A DNA stretch of 64,000 bases from assembly GCF_001006305.1 (NCBI RefSeq), contig NZ_LBHJ01000018.1, positions 17,320 through 81,319 of the forward strand. Direction: 5' to 3'. Positions 50,098 through 58,683 of this stretch are shown in pieces. Position numbers and translations under genes: made by a program. The stretch is from Silvibacterium bohemicum (GTDB lineage Bacteria > Acidobacteriota > Terriglobia > Terriglobales > Acidobacteriaceae). A model generated the notes under the pieces. It did no database searches. It had not been told where the DNA came from and was given only the letters and a program-made list of their open reading frames with translations. Numbering within the stretch: the first letter of the stretch is position 1; the number at the start of each line of letters is the position of its first letter.

Positions 50098-50919
50098 CTA
50101 ATCTCCCATCACGTTGACCCAGGTGCCCGTGCGTCCGCTGAGGATGGCGGAGGTCAGCTCGGGGATTTTGACAAGGCCGTAGACGCAGACGAAGAGCGTA
50201 ATCAGCAATGCCGGCAGGATGGTCAGCGCGTTCTCAATCGTGATCGTGCCGATGATTTGGAACATGGCAGCGAGAACTTTGGCGAACACATAGATGAAGG
50301 CCGACGCGACAACCTGATAAAAGCTGAAGCCGATGAAGGCTTTTAGCCAGCCCCAAAACAGCCAATCCATCTTTGGCACGATGAACCACGGGATGAAGAC
50401 GGGACCTATCAACACACACACGGCAGCGGCCACATAACCGTAGGCGATGACCGCGAAGGCGACGGCCTCCATCGTGGCGAGGATGACGGCGACCAGCAGG
50501 TAGGTGAGGTCTTCGAGGATGTTGAAGCTGCCCGGAGGCTGACCGAGTTGCTGCTCGGCGTTAGTGATGGTGGTGGCGATCTCCTGCGTCTGGCTGGATT
50601 CGATCTTCGTCGAGAGGCTAAGGCCCTCTTTGGTAATAAGGTCCGAGAAGCTGTAACTCGTGCCGGGGATCGGCGTCGAGTAATACGTCAGCATTCCGAG
50701 ACCAAGCGAGATCATCAGAATCAGGTCGGCGAACTTGGCGAAGTGGAAGCCGCCGAGTCCCTGCGAGGCGGACAGGGCGGACTTGATGCCGAACCACACG
50801 ATGAGGATGGTGGCCAGGCCACGGAATATGTCGAGTCCCGTGGCCTGGAGGGTATTGCTCTGGGAGGACAACAACTGAGTGATGGCCTGCCCGAGTTGGG
50901 CGATGATGTTCTGTCCCAT
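50098..50919 (-). CDS. trbL: Conjugal transfer protein TrbL (VirB6 family)
   Basis: This 273-residue polytopic protein has about six hydrophobic segments: LATILIVWFGIKSAL, LILMISLGLGMLTYY, LLVAVILATMEAVAFAV, AAVCVLIGPVFIPWFIV, FYQVVASAFIYVFAKVL and LLITLFVCVYGLV. The GPVFIPWFI stretch with a following W-rich segment is the conserved TrbL/VirB6 core. It forms part of the inner-membrane channel. It is shorter than IncP TrbL (over 500 residues) because it lacks the long C-terminal tail. The start overlaps the trbJ stop (TAATG). Confidence 0.88.
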   Translation of the reverse strand: MGQNIIAQLGQAITQLLSSQSNTLQATGLDIFRGLATILIVWFGIKSALSASQGLGGFHFAKFADLILMISLGLGMLTYYSTPIPGTSYSFSDLITKEGLSLSTKIESSQTQEIATTITNAEQQLGQPPGSFNILEDLTYLLVAVILATMEAVAFAVIAYGYVAAAVCVLIGPVFIPWFIVPKMDWLFWGWLKAFIGFSFYQVVASAFIYVFAKVLAAMFQIIGTITIENALTILPALLITLFVCVYGLVKIPELTSAILSGRTGTWVNVMGD

Positions 50920-51761
50920 TAGTTGCTCCCGTTGATGCTGAGTGAGATCGAGTGCATCGAGCCGCTCACGCCGTTGTTCACGTTCTGCATGGTCGTCGGG
51001 AAGTTTTGCTGGAAGTAGACCGAGTTATTGAGGGAGCGGTTCTGCCCATCGATCTGCTGCTTCTGCGCGACAAGCTGCTGTTGCAGCGCGGCCATCAGCA
51101 ACTGATTGGTGTCCTGCTGCGAATGAATCTGGAGCAGCGTGGCGGAATTGATCTTGCCGAGTAGGGCGTTCTCGGTCTGTTGAGTAGGATCGGTCGAGTA
51201 CGTGTCGGACTCAAGGTTCGCCAGCTTCGTGGCGAACGTCTGCGAGTCCGAACGAATCGTCCCGAGCGTGGCAAGTGTGTTGGTGGTGGTCGTCTGCGCC
51301 AGCTCGGACGTAGCGTACTGGTTGGCGACAGTTGCCTGACTGCGTGAGTTGAGCGAGGAATAGTTACCGGAGGGATAACTCTGCGCCTGAATGTAGGCGC
51401 TGTTATATCCCTGCTGTGCATTGGTAAGAGCGCCGTAGTTGAGCGCATTTACGAGCGCGGAAGTATTGCCGTAGGTGTTCGCCGGGGCCTGCAGACTCGT
51501 CCACTGCGACCAGTCGGCCTTGTACCGCGCTTCGAGGTTCTGCGGCATCTGCGCCATCTGGTGGGCGAGGTTGTACATGGTGACGATCTGGTTGCGGGTA
51601 TCGACGGCGGTCGTATAAATCTGCGAGCCCTGCTCGATCTGCTGAAGCGCATGCGCAGATTGCGTGGGGTCGAAGACGATGCCGCTGCCGAACTGCGCGT
51701 GCGCCATCGGCGCGAGCGCGAGAACAGAGAGAAAGAGGCTGTACAGCTTGATGGACTTCAT
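50919..51761 (-). CDS. trbJ: Conjugal transfer protein TrbJ (VirB5-like)
   Basis: The protein has 280 residues with a signal peptide (YSLFLSVLALAPMAHA). The mature part is mostly helical with Gln/Asn/Thr-rich coiled coils; conserved features are IVFDPTQSAHALQQIEQGSQ near the start and LLQIHSQQDTNQLLMAALQQ near the end. This is the usual form of TrbJ/VirB5 minor pilus or adhesion proteins. A C-terminal stretch, VSGSMHSISLSINGSN, is Ser-rich. It lies 57 bp after trbI. Function as a pilus-tip or assembly component is inferred from family and order. Confidence 0.85.
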   Translation of the reverse strand: MKSIKLYSLFLSVLALAPMAHAQFGSGIVFDPTQSAHALQQIEQGSQIYTTAVDTRNQIVTMYNLAHQMAQMPQNLEARYKADWSQWTSLQAPANTYGNTSALVNALNYGALTNAQQGYNSAYIQAQSYPSGNYSSLNSRSQATVANQYATSELAQTTTTNTLATLGTIRSDSQTFATKLANLESDTYSTDPTQQTENALLGKINSATLLQIHSQQDTNQLLMAALQQQLVAQKQQIDGQNRSLNNSVYFQQNFPTTMQNVNNGVSGSMHSISLSINGSN

Positions 51762-51818
51762 GGTGGAACCTCCGTAAAGGCGCTCACAGAGCGCCGGGTT
51801 ATGAATGGATGGGCTGCG

Positions 51819-53090
51819 TTACATCACGCTAGACATGTCGTGGTTTTCGTATGCGGGCAGGAGCATGTCCTGGGTGATGTAAATCTTGATCCGATGGCCG
51901 TTGCGGATGGTGATGGTGGGTGGGATATTGATGAAGCGATCGAGTACCGTCGCACCGGACTGCGAGAGGCTCGAAGCGATGCCTTGCCGGTAGGCTTCGC
52001 TGCCGGTCTCGTTGTAGCCCTGGTTGAAGCTGGTAGCCTCAGCAGCGCCGGAGATGACACCGAGCGCAATCGACGCGCCGAATATCTCCATGTAGTGGTT
52101 GTTGACCTTGTCCTTGACGCCGCTCTCACCTGCCTGGTCGAGACCGTGGAACGCATCAAGGTCCACGGAGTATTTGTCGGGCATGAGCATCCGGTGGAAG
52201 GTAAGGGCGAGGCGCTTCTGGCCGAGGCTGCCGACCTTCTGTGCCGTACCGAGGATGAATGTACCTTCGGGGATCAGGACGTGCTGACGGTCCTCGCTGT
52301 AAACGGGATTCGTCACCATGACCTTCACGTCGCCGACGAACTCCCCGTCGAGGCGGTCCACCAGAACGGTGTCGATGGTCGTACCCTCGAAGAGCGCATA
52401 GGGCAGACCATGTGCGGCGTTCAGGTTGATCTCCGGCGCACGTTTGCTGGCAGTGGCGGATGCAGCAGCAGCGGGCGCAGCAGCAGCCTGCGTGGGAGCG
52501 GTCGGCGGCAAGCTCGAAGAGCGAGCAGCGGCGCTTTCGCTGAGGCTGACAGGCTCTGCCGATGGGTGCGAAGCATCACCATCGGCGGAGACGAGATTCG
52601 ACGCGAAGCGGGATTTAAAGGCCAGCGCCTTTTCTGCATCCGCGACGGTATCGCGCGGCGGTTCTGCCGGGGGCGGCAACTGCATAGCAGGAGCCGCCGT
52701 CCCGACAGGCTGGCCGGTAGCAGGGTTGATGGAGGAGGGAGTGGTGGCGGGAGCGGCTGTGCTTGCTGTCCGCGCCTGCTGCTGGCTCTGGCGCTGGTCG
52801 GCACTCAGATCCTGCTCCAGCTCCTGTATCTTCCTCTGGTTGGCATCCGTGGACACGGCCAGCGGCGATGACGCCGTGTCCTTCGGTACCGGCTTGGCAT
52901 GGTTCTTGGAGAACATGACCGCCATGAGGATGAGCACAGCGAGGCCGGCCATGACATAGCCCTGCGCCTGCTTCGGAACAACACCCTCCGGCCTGGCGCG
53001 TTTGTCTTTCACACCAGAGGTGTTGTCGGTGGATGGAGCCGCAACCTGCGACTCCAGAGCGGGTGTCTGTTTTTCGTCCGCCATCGGCAT
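51819..53090 (-). CDS. trbI: Conjugal transfer protein TrbI (VirB10 family)
   Basis: The protein has 423 residues with a single membrane segment (YVMAGLAVLILMAVMF, about 45-60). A coiled coil and a long Ala/Pro/Ser-rich linker cross the periplasm. The C-terminal VirB10 barrel shows LFEGTTIDTVLVDRLDGEF, MVTNPVYSEDRQHVLIPEGT, FHRMLMPDKYSVDLDAFHGL and the final PTITIRNGHRIKIYITQDM. It spans both membranes and opens the outer pore. Start ATG 53090 overlaps the trbG stop (TGATG); GTG at 53093 is an alternative. It appears complete. Confidence 0.92.
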   Translation of the reverse strand: MPMADEKQTPALESQVAAPSTDNTSGVKDKRARPEGVVPKQAQGYVMAGLAVLILMAVMFSKNHAKPVPKDTASSPLAVSTDANQRKIQELEQDLSADQRQSQQQARTASTAAPATTPSSINPATGQPVGTAAPAMQLPPPAEPPRDTVADAEKALAFKSRFASNLVSADGDASHPSAEPVSLSESAAARSSSLPPTAPTQAAAAPAAAASATASKRAPEINLNAAHGLPYALFEGTTIDTVLVDRLDGEFVGDVKVMVTNPVYSEDRQHVLIPEGTFILGTAQKVGSLGQKRLALTFHRMLMPDKYSVDLDAFHGLDQAGESGVKDKVNNHYMEIFGASIALGVISGAAEATSFNQGYNETGSEAYRQGIASSLSQSGATVLDRFINIPPTITIRNGHRIKIYITQDMLLPAYENHDMSSVM

Positions 53091-53845
53091 CACTCCCCCT
53101 TCCGCTCGAAGTTGAGCTTGCGTTTGCCGATTTCGAGATAACCCTTATCGACGACGGTGGGGATGACGTAGGTGCCGTTTTGCAACTGAAAGGTGATGAG
53201 GTCGGGCTTGCCGTCCTTCAGTTCGTAGATGGAAAACTTCTCCGAGGCTGACGACTTGATGTAGGTGAACTTGTCGTCGTGATAGATCGCGCTCACATCG
53301 AAGGGCGATTCATTGTGATAGCTGTAATCGAACTTGAGCGCCGCAGTGGGATAGTCGGCACGGAACTGCTCGACCGCAGCAGCGGCGTGGGTTTGTGCGG
53401 CTTGCGCCTGGGCGCGTGCCGCATCCACCTCGCCAGCGGACACGAGCTTACCGGCGCCATTGGAAGCGGCAAGCGAGGACGGGTCGGACGGCTGGATCAC
53501 GACCTTCAGGTCGGGGTCGCCGGACTCGACATCGTCGAGCACGAACGAGTACACCGTGCCTTTATCGGTAATGAGGTTGAGGTTCGAGTGGATGCCTTCC
53601 TTGGCAGGATGCAGGAAGCAGTAGTTGCCCACGGTGTCGATGATCCAGAAGTCCTTATCGCCGGTGGCGACCTCCAGAATCTTCTCCGTGCTGGGCAATT
53701 CAATGAGCGTGGTGTAACGCATCTTGGCATGGACGCTCACGATGTCGTTGGTGTGGTATTTAACCAGGCGGGCGGTCTGCTGGCCGTGGGCCACGGTCGC
53801 GGCCAAGCCAAGTAAGAGTGGAATGATGGGTGCTACGGGGCGCAT
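53090..53845 (-). CDS. trbG: Conjugal transfer protein TrbG (VirB9 family)
   Basis: The 251-residue protein has a signal peptide (IPLLLGLAATVAHG). The N-terminal VirB9 domain has the strands RYTTLIELPSTEKILEVATG and DFWIIDTVGNYCFLHPAKEG, followed by NLNLITDKGTVYSFVL. The C-terminal domain contains FDYSYHNESPFDVSAIYHDD and DKGYLEIGKRKLNFERKGE. Together with TrbI it builds the outer-membrane core. No VirB7-type lipoprotein (TrbH) was recognised in the cluster. It precedes trbI with overlap and follows trbE by 26 bp. Confidence 0.9.
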   Translation of the reverse strand: MRPVAPIIPLLLGLAATVAHGQQTARLVKYHTNDIVSVHAKMRYTTLIELPSTEKILEVATGDKDFWIIDTVGNYCFLHPAKEGIHSNLNLITDKGTVYSFVLDDVESGDPDLKVVIQPSDPSSLAASNGAGKLVSAGEVDAARAQAQAAQTHAAAAVEQFRADYPTAALKFDYSYHNESPFDVSAIYHDDKFTYIKSSASEKFSIYELKDGKPDLITFQLQNGTYVIPTVVDKGYLEIGKRKLNFERKGE

Positions 53846-53871
53846 GAAATCTCCTTTGAGAATGGTTGGAG

Positions 53872-56334
53872 TTATGAGTTGAGTGGGTTGGGGTAATCGT
53901 GAGCGAGTTGGATCAAACCTTGTTCCGGGCCGAAGCGGTTGAAGTAATCCTGTTTGCGGATGTTGTCGCGGGCGTTATTGGTGGCCATCCAATACGTCAG
54001 TGCATCGACTTCCAAAACCAATTTCTTAGTGCCGCTAGGCTGGATAAGCAGCAACTCGCGCTTGGGCACCAGCGACTCCAGCAGCTCAAGCTGGGTATCG
54101 TTCAACTGGAAGATTTCGGCGTACAGCTTGCGGTCGATGTTGGGGTTTGCGAGGAATATCTTGGTGGGGCAAGACTCATTGATGATGTGCAGCATGTCGG
54201 AAGCCGCCAACTCCACCACCGACTGCGTAGCGAGGATCATGGCCGCGTTCTTCTTACGCCACGTCTTCTCGGCGCGGGTGATCCAATCGCGGATGATTTT
54301 ATTCTTAAGGAAGATCCACGCTTCATCGATCAGGAACGGCTTGAATGTGCCGACATTCTCCGAGGTTTCGATCTTCGAGGAAGCCCGCTGCAAGACATAA
54401 AAGAGCAGTGGCTCCAGGATGTCCGGGTAATCGCTCCATCCGTCGAAGTTGAAGGTCTGGAAGCGGGCGAAGGCCAGCGTGTCGTCTACGTTGTCGAAGA
54501 GATAGCCGAACTGTCCGGCCTGAGTCCAGCGGTGCAGGCGTTCTCCGAGGGGTCCGAGGATGGACGCGAAATTGGTAAGCGTCCGAATCTCGCTCGGAAG
54601 TTTGTAGACGCGTTCCAGTCCTGCATAGAGCGCCTTCTCGTCGGCAGTGGTCAATTCATAGCGTCCGCCGCCTTCGATCAGTACGCGAAGGAAGAGAAAT
54701 AGAAAATTGAGATTTTCGAGCGTGGGTTCGAGGGAGAATGGGTTGATGCTGAAGCCTGGGTTCTTGAGGCCGACGTTGAGGTACGATCCGCCGAAGGCCC
54801 GCGTCAGCGTCTCGTAGCTGCCGCCCAAATCGAAGACAAAGGTGAACGGTTCATACTTCTGCGCGGATTGAAGGATCATCGAGGCACAGAAGCTCTTACC
54901 ACTCCCCGTAGCGCCGAGCATCAGCGTGTGAGCCACATCGCCGCTGTGGAGGTTCAGGTAGAACGGGGTCCCATGCGTCGATTCAAGGACCGCGAGATAT
55001 TCCCGCTCCAGATGCGGGTTCCATTGAGAGCCGCCATCGACCGTGAACAGAAACGAGAGGTCGGCATAGTTGCTATTGAGCGCCCACTGTTTGCGAAGGT
55101 TGAACTGCCTGTTGCCGGGGATGGTGGCGAAGAAGGCATTGAGCAGGTTGTAGCGTTCCTCGTACAGCAGCCCGTCATGCTGGGTGAACAGCTTCTGGAA
55201 CTCGGCGACGGTGTGCTCGACCCTCACATGGTCTTCGTCATAGATGACAACAGAAAGCGTGAACTCGCCGAAGTTCTTGCCCTCCATGCCCATTGCTGTG
55301 AGCGCATTGCCAAGCTCCGCAACGGCAGCGGCTTTGGAATCGTCTACGAGGTTGTCCTGGTTGGCGGTGTTGCCACGGTCCTGAAGGTTCGATACGAAGC
55401 TGGTCTTCGAGTTGTGGTGATGGCGGCGGCGTGACGCGATTTCTTTCCGTGCCTTTTCATTTGTCACCGGATGCCACTCGGTAACGACGTGGAAGCTGGC
55501 CGGCACATCGAGCAGGCCTTGCAACAGCAGAGGGCGCGTTTCGCTGGGGAGCTCTTTCAGCGTGAGGACACGGACATAATCGTCATCGAGGCGGAGGTAG
55601 CCGCGATGGGCCTCCAGTTCCGAGTCGCACACCTGCCAGTCGAGATGGCGGGCATCGCACAACGGAGTGTCATTGATCTTGGAGGGGCGGAGGTTAGTGA
55701 GACGGCGCAGTATGCGAAACGTCTCCTCCGCCCCTGGCAGCTCGACCGTCATGAGGTCGTTTAGCTGTCCACTCAAACTGTTGGCCTTCTGCTGCAACCG
55801 CAGGCGGTCGCGCTCGATCTGCTCATAAAGCAACGTGCGTTCTTTGTTGCCGGAGAACAGTGCGCGCAAGTCACGAAGGGACGAGCGCGGGTGTTTCGGC
55901 AGCCCGGCGAGCGCGTGCAGCAGGCCGGTCTTCTGGAAGCTGCCATCGACCATGACGATCCAGAAGATTTCAATGGAATAGAGCCGGTCGGCCTTCGACG
56001 CGAGGAACGCGCTGCGCTGTTCGACAGCGGCGCGAACGAGCGGATTTTCATACTCCGCGTGCGGAATCGAAGGCCGGTTGTGTTTGAACAGGATTTGATA
56101 CAGCCTGCACTTGTCGTCGATGGAGCGGAACGCGGCCTCCAGCCGCTTCACCGCATAGTCGAGACCGGCATAGTCGAGGCTCTCGTAGTCGATGCCGCCG
56201 ATACGCAACGCGCATCCGAGGTCGCCGCTCTTGGTGAGAAACGAGTGATCGTCCCAAAAGCCGTACAGGTTCACTTGCGCGGCGAACGATCCCGCTTCCT
56301 TCCAGTCCTTCGTAATTGTTTCAACCTTGTACAT
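53872..56334 (-). CDS. trbE: Conjugal transfer ATPase TrbE (VirB4 family)
   Basis: The protein has 820 residues. The N-terminal VirB4 domain (to about 400) includes GFWDDHSFLTKSGDLGCALR. The ATPase domain has Walker A LMLGATGSGKSFCASMI (near 480), FTFVFDLGGSYETL after it, and Walker B FKPFLIDEAWIFLKNK (near 675), with ILATQSVVELAASDML following. It is the largest channel ATPase and works with TrbB and the coupling protein. The ATG lies 14 bp inside the end of trbD, indicating coupling. All motifs are intact and the length is normal. Confidence 0.94.
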   Translation of the reverse strand: MYKVETITKDWKEAGSFAAQVNLYGFWDDHSFLTKSGDLGCALRIGGIDYESLDYAGLDYAVKRLEAAFRSIDDKCRLYQILFKHNRPSIPHAEYENPLVRAAVEQRSAFLASKADRLYSIEIFWIVMVDGSFQKTGLLHALAGLPKHPRSSLRDLRALFSGNKERTLLYEQIERDRLRLQQKANSLSGQLNDLMTVELPGAEETFRILRRLTNLRPSKINDTPLCDARHLDWQVCDSELEAHRGYLRLDDDYVRVLTLKELPSETRPLLLQGLLDVPASFHVVTEWHPVTNEKARKEIASRRRHHHNSKTSFVSNLQDRGNTANQDNLVDDSKAAAVAELGNALTAMGMEGKNFGEFTLSVVIYDEDHVRVEHTVAEFQKLFTQHDGLLYEERYNLLNAFFATIPGNRQFNLRKQWALNSNYADLSFLFTVDGGSQWNPHLEREYLAVLESTHGTPFYLNLHSGDVAHTLMLGATGSGKSFCASMILQSAQKYEPFTFVFDLGGSYETLTRAFGGSYLNVGLKNPGFSINPFSLEPTLENLNFLFLFLRVLIEGGGRYELTTADEKALYAGLERVYKLPSEIRTLTNFASILGPLGERLHRWTQAGQFGYLFDNVDDTLAFARFQTFNFDGWSDYPDILEPLLFYVLQRASSKIETSENVGTFKPFLIDEAWIFLKNKIIRDWITRAEKTWRKKNAAMILATQSVVELAASDMLHIINESCPTKIFLANPNIDRKLYAEIFQLNDTQLELLESLVPKRELLLIQPSGTKKLVLEVDALTYWMATNNARDNIRKQDYFNRFGPEQGLIQLAHDYPNPLNS

Positions 56335-56635
56335 TGCGCCTCGCTATGCGGACTTGCAGGGTGTCGGCTTTCATGGGGTCGTAGCGCCTGCGGAACTTAC
56401 TGCTGTTGAACAGCACATGGAGAATCTCTATGTCGTGCTTGGTGGCAATGCGGGCGATGATGACGCCCACGATGAACAGCCCGATGCCGCCGAGTAAGGA
56501 ATGAAGCAGAGAGAAGATCGATCCTCCCGAGATCAGAGCGACGAAGAACAATCGCCGCTCTGCTCCCAGGACAGTCAGCGGCCTGTTCATGGCCTTGAAG
56601 ACGGGGTTCACGCGACGTTCCGCTGACTGAGACAA
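56321..56635 (-). CDS. trbD: Conjugal transfer protein TrbD (VirB3 family)
   Basis: The 104-residue protein has two close membrane segments (RLFFVALISGGSIFSLL and LLGGIGLFIVGVIIARI), preceded by the VNPVFKAMNRPLTVLGAERR segment typical of VirB3/TrbD. The C-terminus HDIEILHVLFNSSKFRRRYD fits the family. It anchors the VirB4-type ATPase at the inner membrane. It follows trbC by 15 bp and overlaps trbE by 14 bp. It appears complete. Confidence 0.9.
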   Translation of the reverse strand: MSQSAERRVNPVFKAMNRPLTVLGAERRLFFVALISGGSIFSLLHSLLGGIGLFIVGVIIARIATKHDIEILHVLFNSSKFRRRYDPMKADTLQVRIARRNVQG

Positions 56636-56650
56636 TGGATCACCTCCTCT

Positions 56651-56986
56651 CTAGCTCGGAAAGAGCCAAGCCATGAAATTGACCGCGCCAATAGCCATTC
56701 CCACGCCGAAGACGATGCCGGCGAGGGTCTTCTTGGACTGACCTTCGCCGTAGGCGAACATCAATCCACCGACGACGATGGCGACCAGGCTGAGGCCCTG
56801 GGCAATCGAGCCGGTGAAGGCGGTTTTGAGGACGTTGACTGCGTTGTCCCACGGATCGCTCCCGGTCGATTGGGCGTAGACCGGCAGGGCGGACAGCAGG
56901 AGCAGCGGGGCTGCATATCGGGATAGGTGGTGACTGCGTGCCAACTTAAGGACGCGGCTTCGCTTCGAAGGACGGGTGCTCTCCAT
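56651..56986 (-). CDS. trbC: Conjugal transfer pilin TrbC (VirB2 family)
   Basis: The 111-residue protein has ATG 56986 preceded by AAGGAGACC. A long basic leader (SKRSRVLKLARSHHLSRY) and a hydrophobic stretch (APLLLLSALPVYA, likely signal peptidase site after YAQ) precede the mature pilin. Two membrane helices follow: IAQGLSLVAIVVGGLMFAYG and LAGIVFGVGMAIGAVNFMAW, with the charged loop EGQSKKT between. This is the VirB2/TrbC layout. It is the first gene of the upper trb operon and lies 91 bp downstream of the 38-nt element at 57077-57114. The longer frame to 57103 lacks a ribosome site. Confidence 0.9.
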   Translation of the reverse strand: MESTRPSKRSRVLKLARSHHLSRYAAPLLLLSALPVYAQSTGSDPWDNAVNVLKTAFTGSIAQGLSLVAIVVGGLMFAYGEGQSKKTLAGIVFGVGMAIGAVNFMAWLFPS

Positions 56987-57076
56987 AGGAGGTCTCCTTG
57001 GGTGATGTACCGTCGAGTGGCCACTCTCGGTGTTTCGTGCTGGTTGTGAAGGTAAGAGCAGCGCGGCGAAATGGGA

Positions 57077-57114
57077 AATCATTATTTCGCGCGGAGGTAT
57101 CACGAATTTTTATA
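57077..57114 (-). promoter_or_regulatory. 38-nt shared element upstream of trbC
   Basis: Read on the minus strand it contains CGTGATACCTCCGCGCGAAA, preceded by TATAAAAATT. It agrees with 58321-58358 at 33 of 38 positions. Position upstream of the trb operon suggests a promoter or operator used by one regulator. Confidence 0.6.
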
Positions 57115-57252
57115 ACTTTGGATGGTGGTTGGAACGGCCACAAACGCAAGGCCAACGGGCAAGAAAGACAGGCGTGCAGGATGAACACACTCCTTCATTC
57201 CCACGATGAACAGCGAACAACGTGCGGGACGGAGGGAGTCAAGGCCGTGCGA

Positions 57253-58014
57253 TCACAAGGCTGCGGAATAGTTCGCCTTGACACACGCCGGGACGCACGC
57301 ACCATCTACCGGACGTGGGAATGAAGAAGAGGACCTCCTCACGGAGATCCTCTCGGTCACTCGATTCATGCGGCTCACGGCCTGCTCATAGTACGAATCG
57401 TCGAGCTCTACACCGCGATACTTACGGCCTGTCAGCAACGCTGCGGCGCATGTGCTGCCGCTACCTGCAAAGGGATCGAGAACCAACTCGCCGGGCAACG
57501 TGAAGCTGCGAATCAACTGCGCGAGCGGCTCTACCGGCTTCTGCGTCGGATGCAGCTTGTTGCCGCTGTACGGCATATCGATTACATCCGCTACCGGCTG
57601 CTTCGGCAACGGCGGCCTGCCCTTCGCCAGCAAGTATGCCTGCTCGTGCCGATAGCTGAGGAACCGGCTCTTTGAGCTATAGGTCTTGCGAAACACGATG
57701 TGTCCGACAGGCTGAAAACCCGCGTCTTTCCAGGCTGCGAAGAACTCGTCTACTTTCGTCCAGCTATAGAACATGATGGCTACGCGGTTCATCTTGAGTA
57801 CCCTGTATGCCTCGCGCATCGCTGGCTTCAACCAGTCGGCGTTGGCATCGTTCTGGATGGTGCGGCCATCGCGGTCGCGGTAGTTCACCAGGTACGGCGG
57901 ATCGGTAAGGATGAAATCGGCGCTATTGGCGGGCATCTCGTGCATCTTCTCGATGCAGTCGCCGTGAAGGATTGCGTTGACTGGAAGCTGCTGTTGGATC
58001 GTGTTCGTGTTCAT
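57253..58014 (-). CDS. DNA methyltransferase, N6-adenine or N4-cytosine type
   Basis: The protein has 253 residues from ATG 58014. Motif order is catalytic DPPY first (FILTDPPYLVNY, near 36) and AdoMet-binding FAGSGST later (VLDPFAGSGSTCAAAL, near 205), the beta-class layout. Between them KNRVAIMFYSW-like strands and HEQAYLLAKGRPPLP are conserved, and LHPTQKPVEPLAQLIRSFT precedes the AdoMet motif. DPPY favours adenine, but N4-cytosine is possible. No endonuclease is adjacent, so it is an orphan, probably protecting DNA on transfer. Upstream lies the structured repeat copy B. The longer frame to 58110 runs into that repeat and is not used. Confidence 0.92.
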   Translation of the reverse strand: MNTNTIQQQLPVNAILHGDCIEKMHEMPANSADFILTDPPYLVNYRDRDGRTIQNDANADWLKPAMREAYRVLKMNRVAIMFYSWTKVDEFFAAWKDAGFQPVGHIVFRKTYSSKSRFLSYRHEQAYLLAKGRPPLPKQPVADVIDMPYSGNKLHPTQKPVEPLAQLIRSFTLPGELVLDPFAGSGSTCAAALLTGRKYRGVELDDSYYEQAVSRMNRVTERISVRRSSSSFPRPVDGACVPACVKANYSAAL

Positions 58015-58048
58015 GATGTCACTCCGTTTTGTGTGGTCTCCCGATGAG

Positions 58049-58231
58049 TCGGGACACTCCTGCGCTCTGCGCCGCGAGTGTGCCCCGCTCCCAAGTGCCA
58101 AGCGACGCATTTTCGGAGAGCCCTAAATAAAGTTTTCGCGTTCTTTGCGAAAAGTTTGTTTTGGCGAGGTCCCGAAAAAGCAAGTCGCGCCGTGCCGCAG
58201 GGCGCGGGATAAGCACCGAGCGAGTGACCGA
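58049..58231. repeat. Structured ~200-nt dispersed element, copy B (methyltransferase leader)
   Basis: Partner of 46636-46849, sharing the outer ACACTC/GAGTGT stem and the block GTGCCCCGCTCCCAAG. The hairpin TTTTCGC-GTTCTTT-GCGAAAA (58133-58153) has the same loop as copy A but with a base pair changed on both sides. The right block GGGCGCGGGATAAGCACC is also shared. It lies 35 bp upstream of the methyltransferase start, the same relation as copy A has to ssb2. Confidence 0.8.
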
Positions 58232-58320
58232 CTCAGAGCGAGACCATACGGTGGAGTGTTTTGAACACGATGGCTATGCAACGACACCTGTTCAGCAAGA
58301 AATGTACCTTGCGAGAAAGG

Positions 58321-58358
58321 TATAAAAAAACGTGATACCTTCGCACGAAATGATGATT
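58321..58358 (+). promoter_or_regulatory. 38-nt shared element upstream of the small HTH gene
   Basis: It contains CGTGATACCTTCGCACGAAA after TATAAAAAAA, matching the minus-strand element at 57077-57114. It also overlaps an inverted repeat AAGGTAT...ATACCTT (from 58318). It ends 35 nt before ATG 58393. Confidence 0.6.
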
Positions 58359-58392
58359 GGACGCTGACTGGGACTTCTCCGAGAATGCCCAC

Positions 58393-58674
58393 ATGCGCGG
58401 TTCTGCATACAAAGTATCGGCGGGGCATTGGAACGGTGGGCAGTGGACGGAGCCGGGGCCTCCTATCGGAGATCCCGCCCTGGAACGGCACTACTCGGTC
58501 AACGAGATTGCTAAATCGTGGGGACTTAGCGGAAACACCATCCGCAGGATATTTGAGAAGGAACCGGGTGTGATCGAGTGGGGTACGACGGAAACCCGGT
58601 TCTCGCGTGGCTATCGAACTTTGCGGATACCGGAGAGTGTCATGATGCGCGTCCACCAGCGTTTGCGAAAGTAA
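58393..58674 (+). CDS. Small helix-turn-helix protein (excisionase/MerR-like)
   Basis: The protein has 93 residues from ATG 58393; TTG 58357 would add 12 residues but overlaps the 38-nt element. The winged-helix type DNA-binding region reads ALERHYSVNEIAKSWGLSGN, then TIRRIFEKEPGVIEW, ending TLRIPESVMMRVHQRL. This is the pattern of small excisionase-like or MerR-like regulators often carried by acidobacterial mobile elements. Sharing a 38-nt upstream element with the trb operon makes it a good candidate regulator of conjugation genes. A role as recombination directionality factor is possible, but no integrase is visible. Confidence 0.65.
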   Translation: MRGSAYKVSAGHWNGGQWTEPGPPIGDPALERHYSVNEIAKSWGLSGNTIRRIFEKEPGVIEWGTTETRFSRGYRTLRIPESVMMRVHQRLRK

Positions 58675-58683
58675 GCACAGGAC

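Noticed and set aside
51561-52871. Plus-strand open frame of 436 aa
   Set aside because: It lies opposite trbJ and trbI, whose family motifs and overlaps are unambiguous; the plus frame is Arg/Gly/Val-rich with no domain.
53899-54702. Plus-strand open frame of 267 aa opposite trbE
   Set aside because: The VirB4 ATPase motifs on the minus strand explain the sequence; the plus frame has no motif and no ribosome site.
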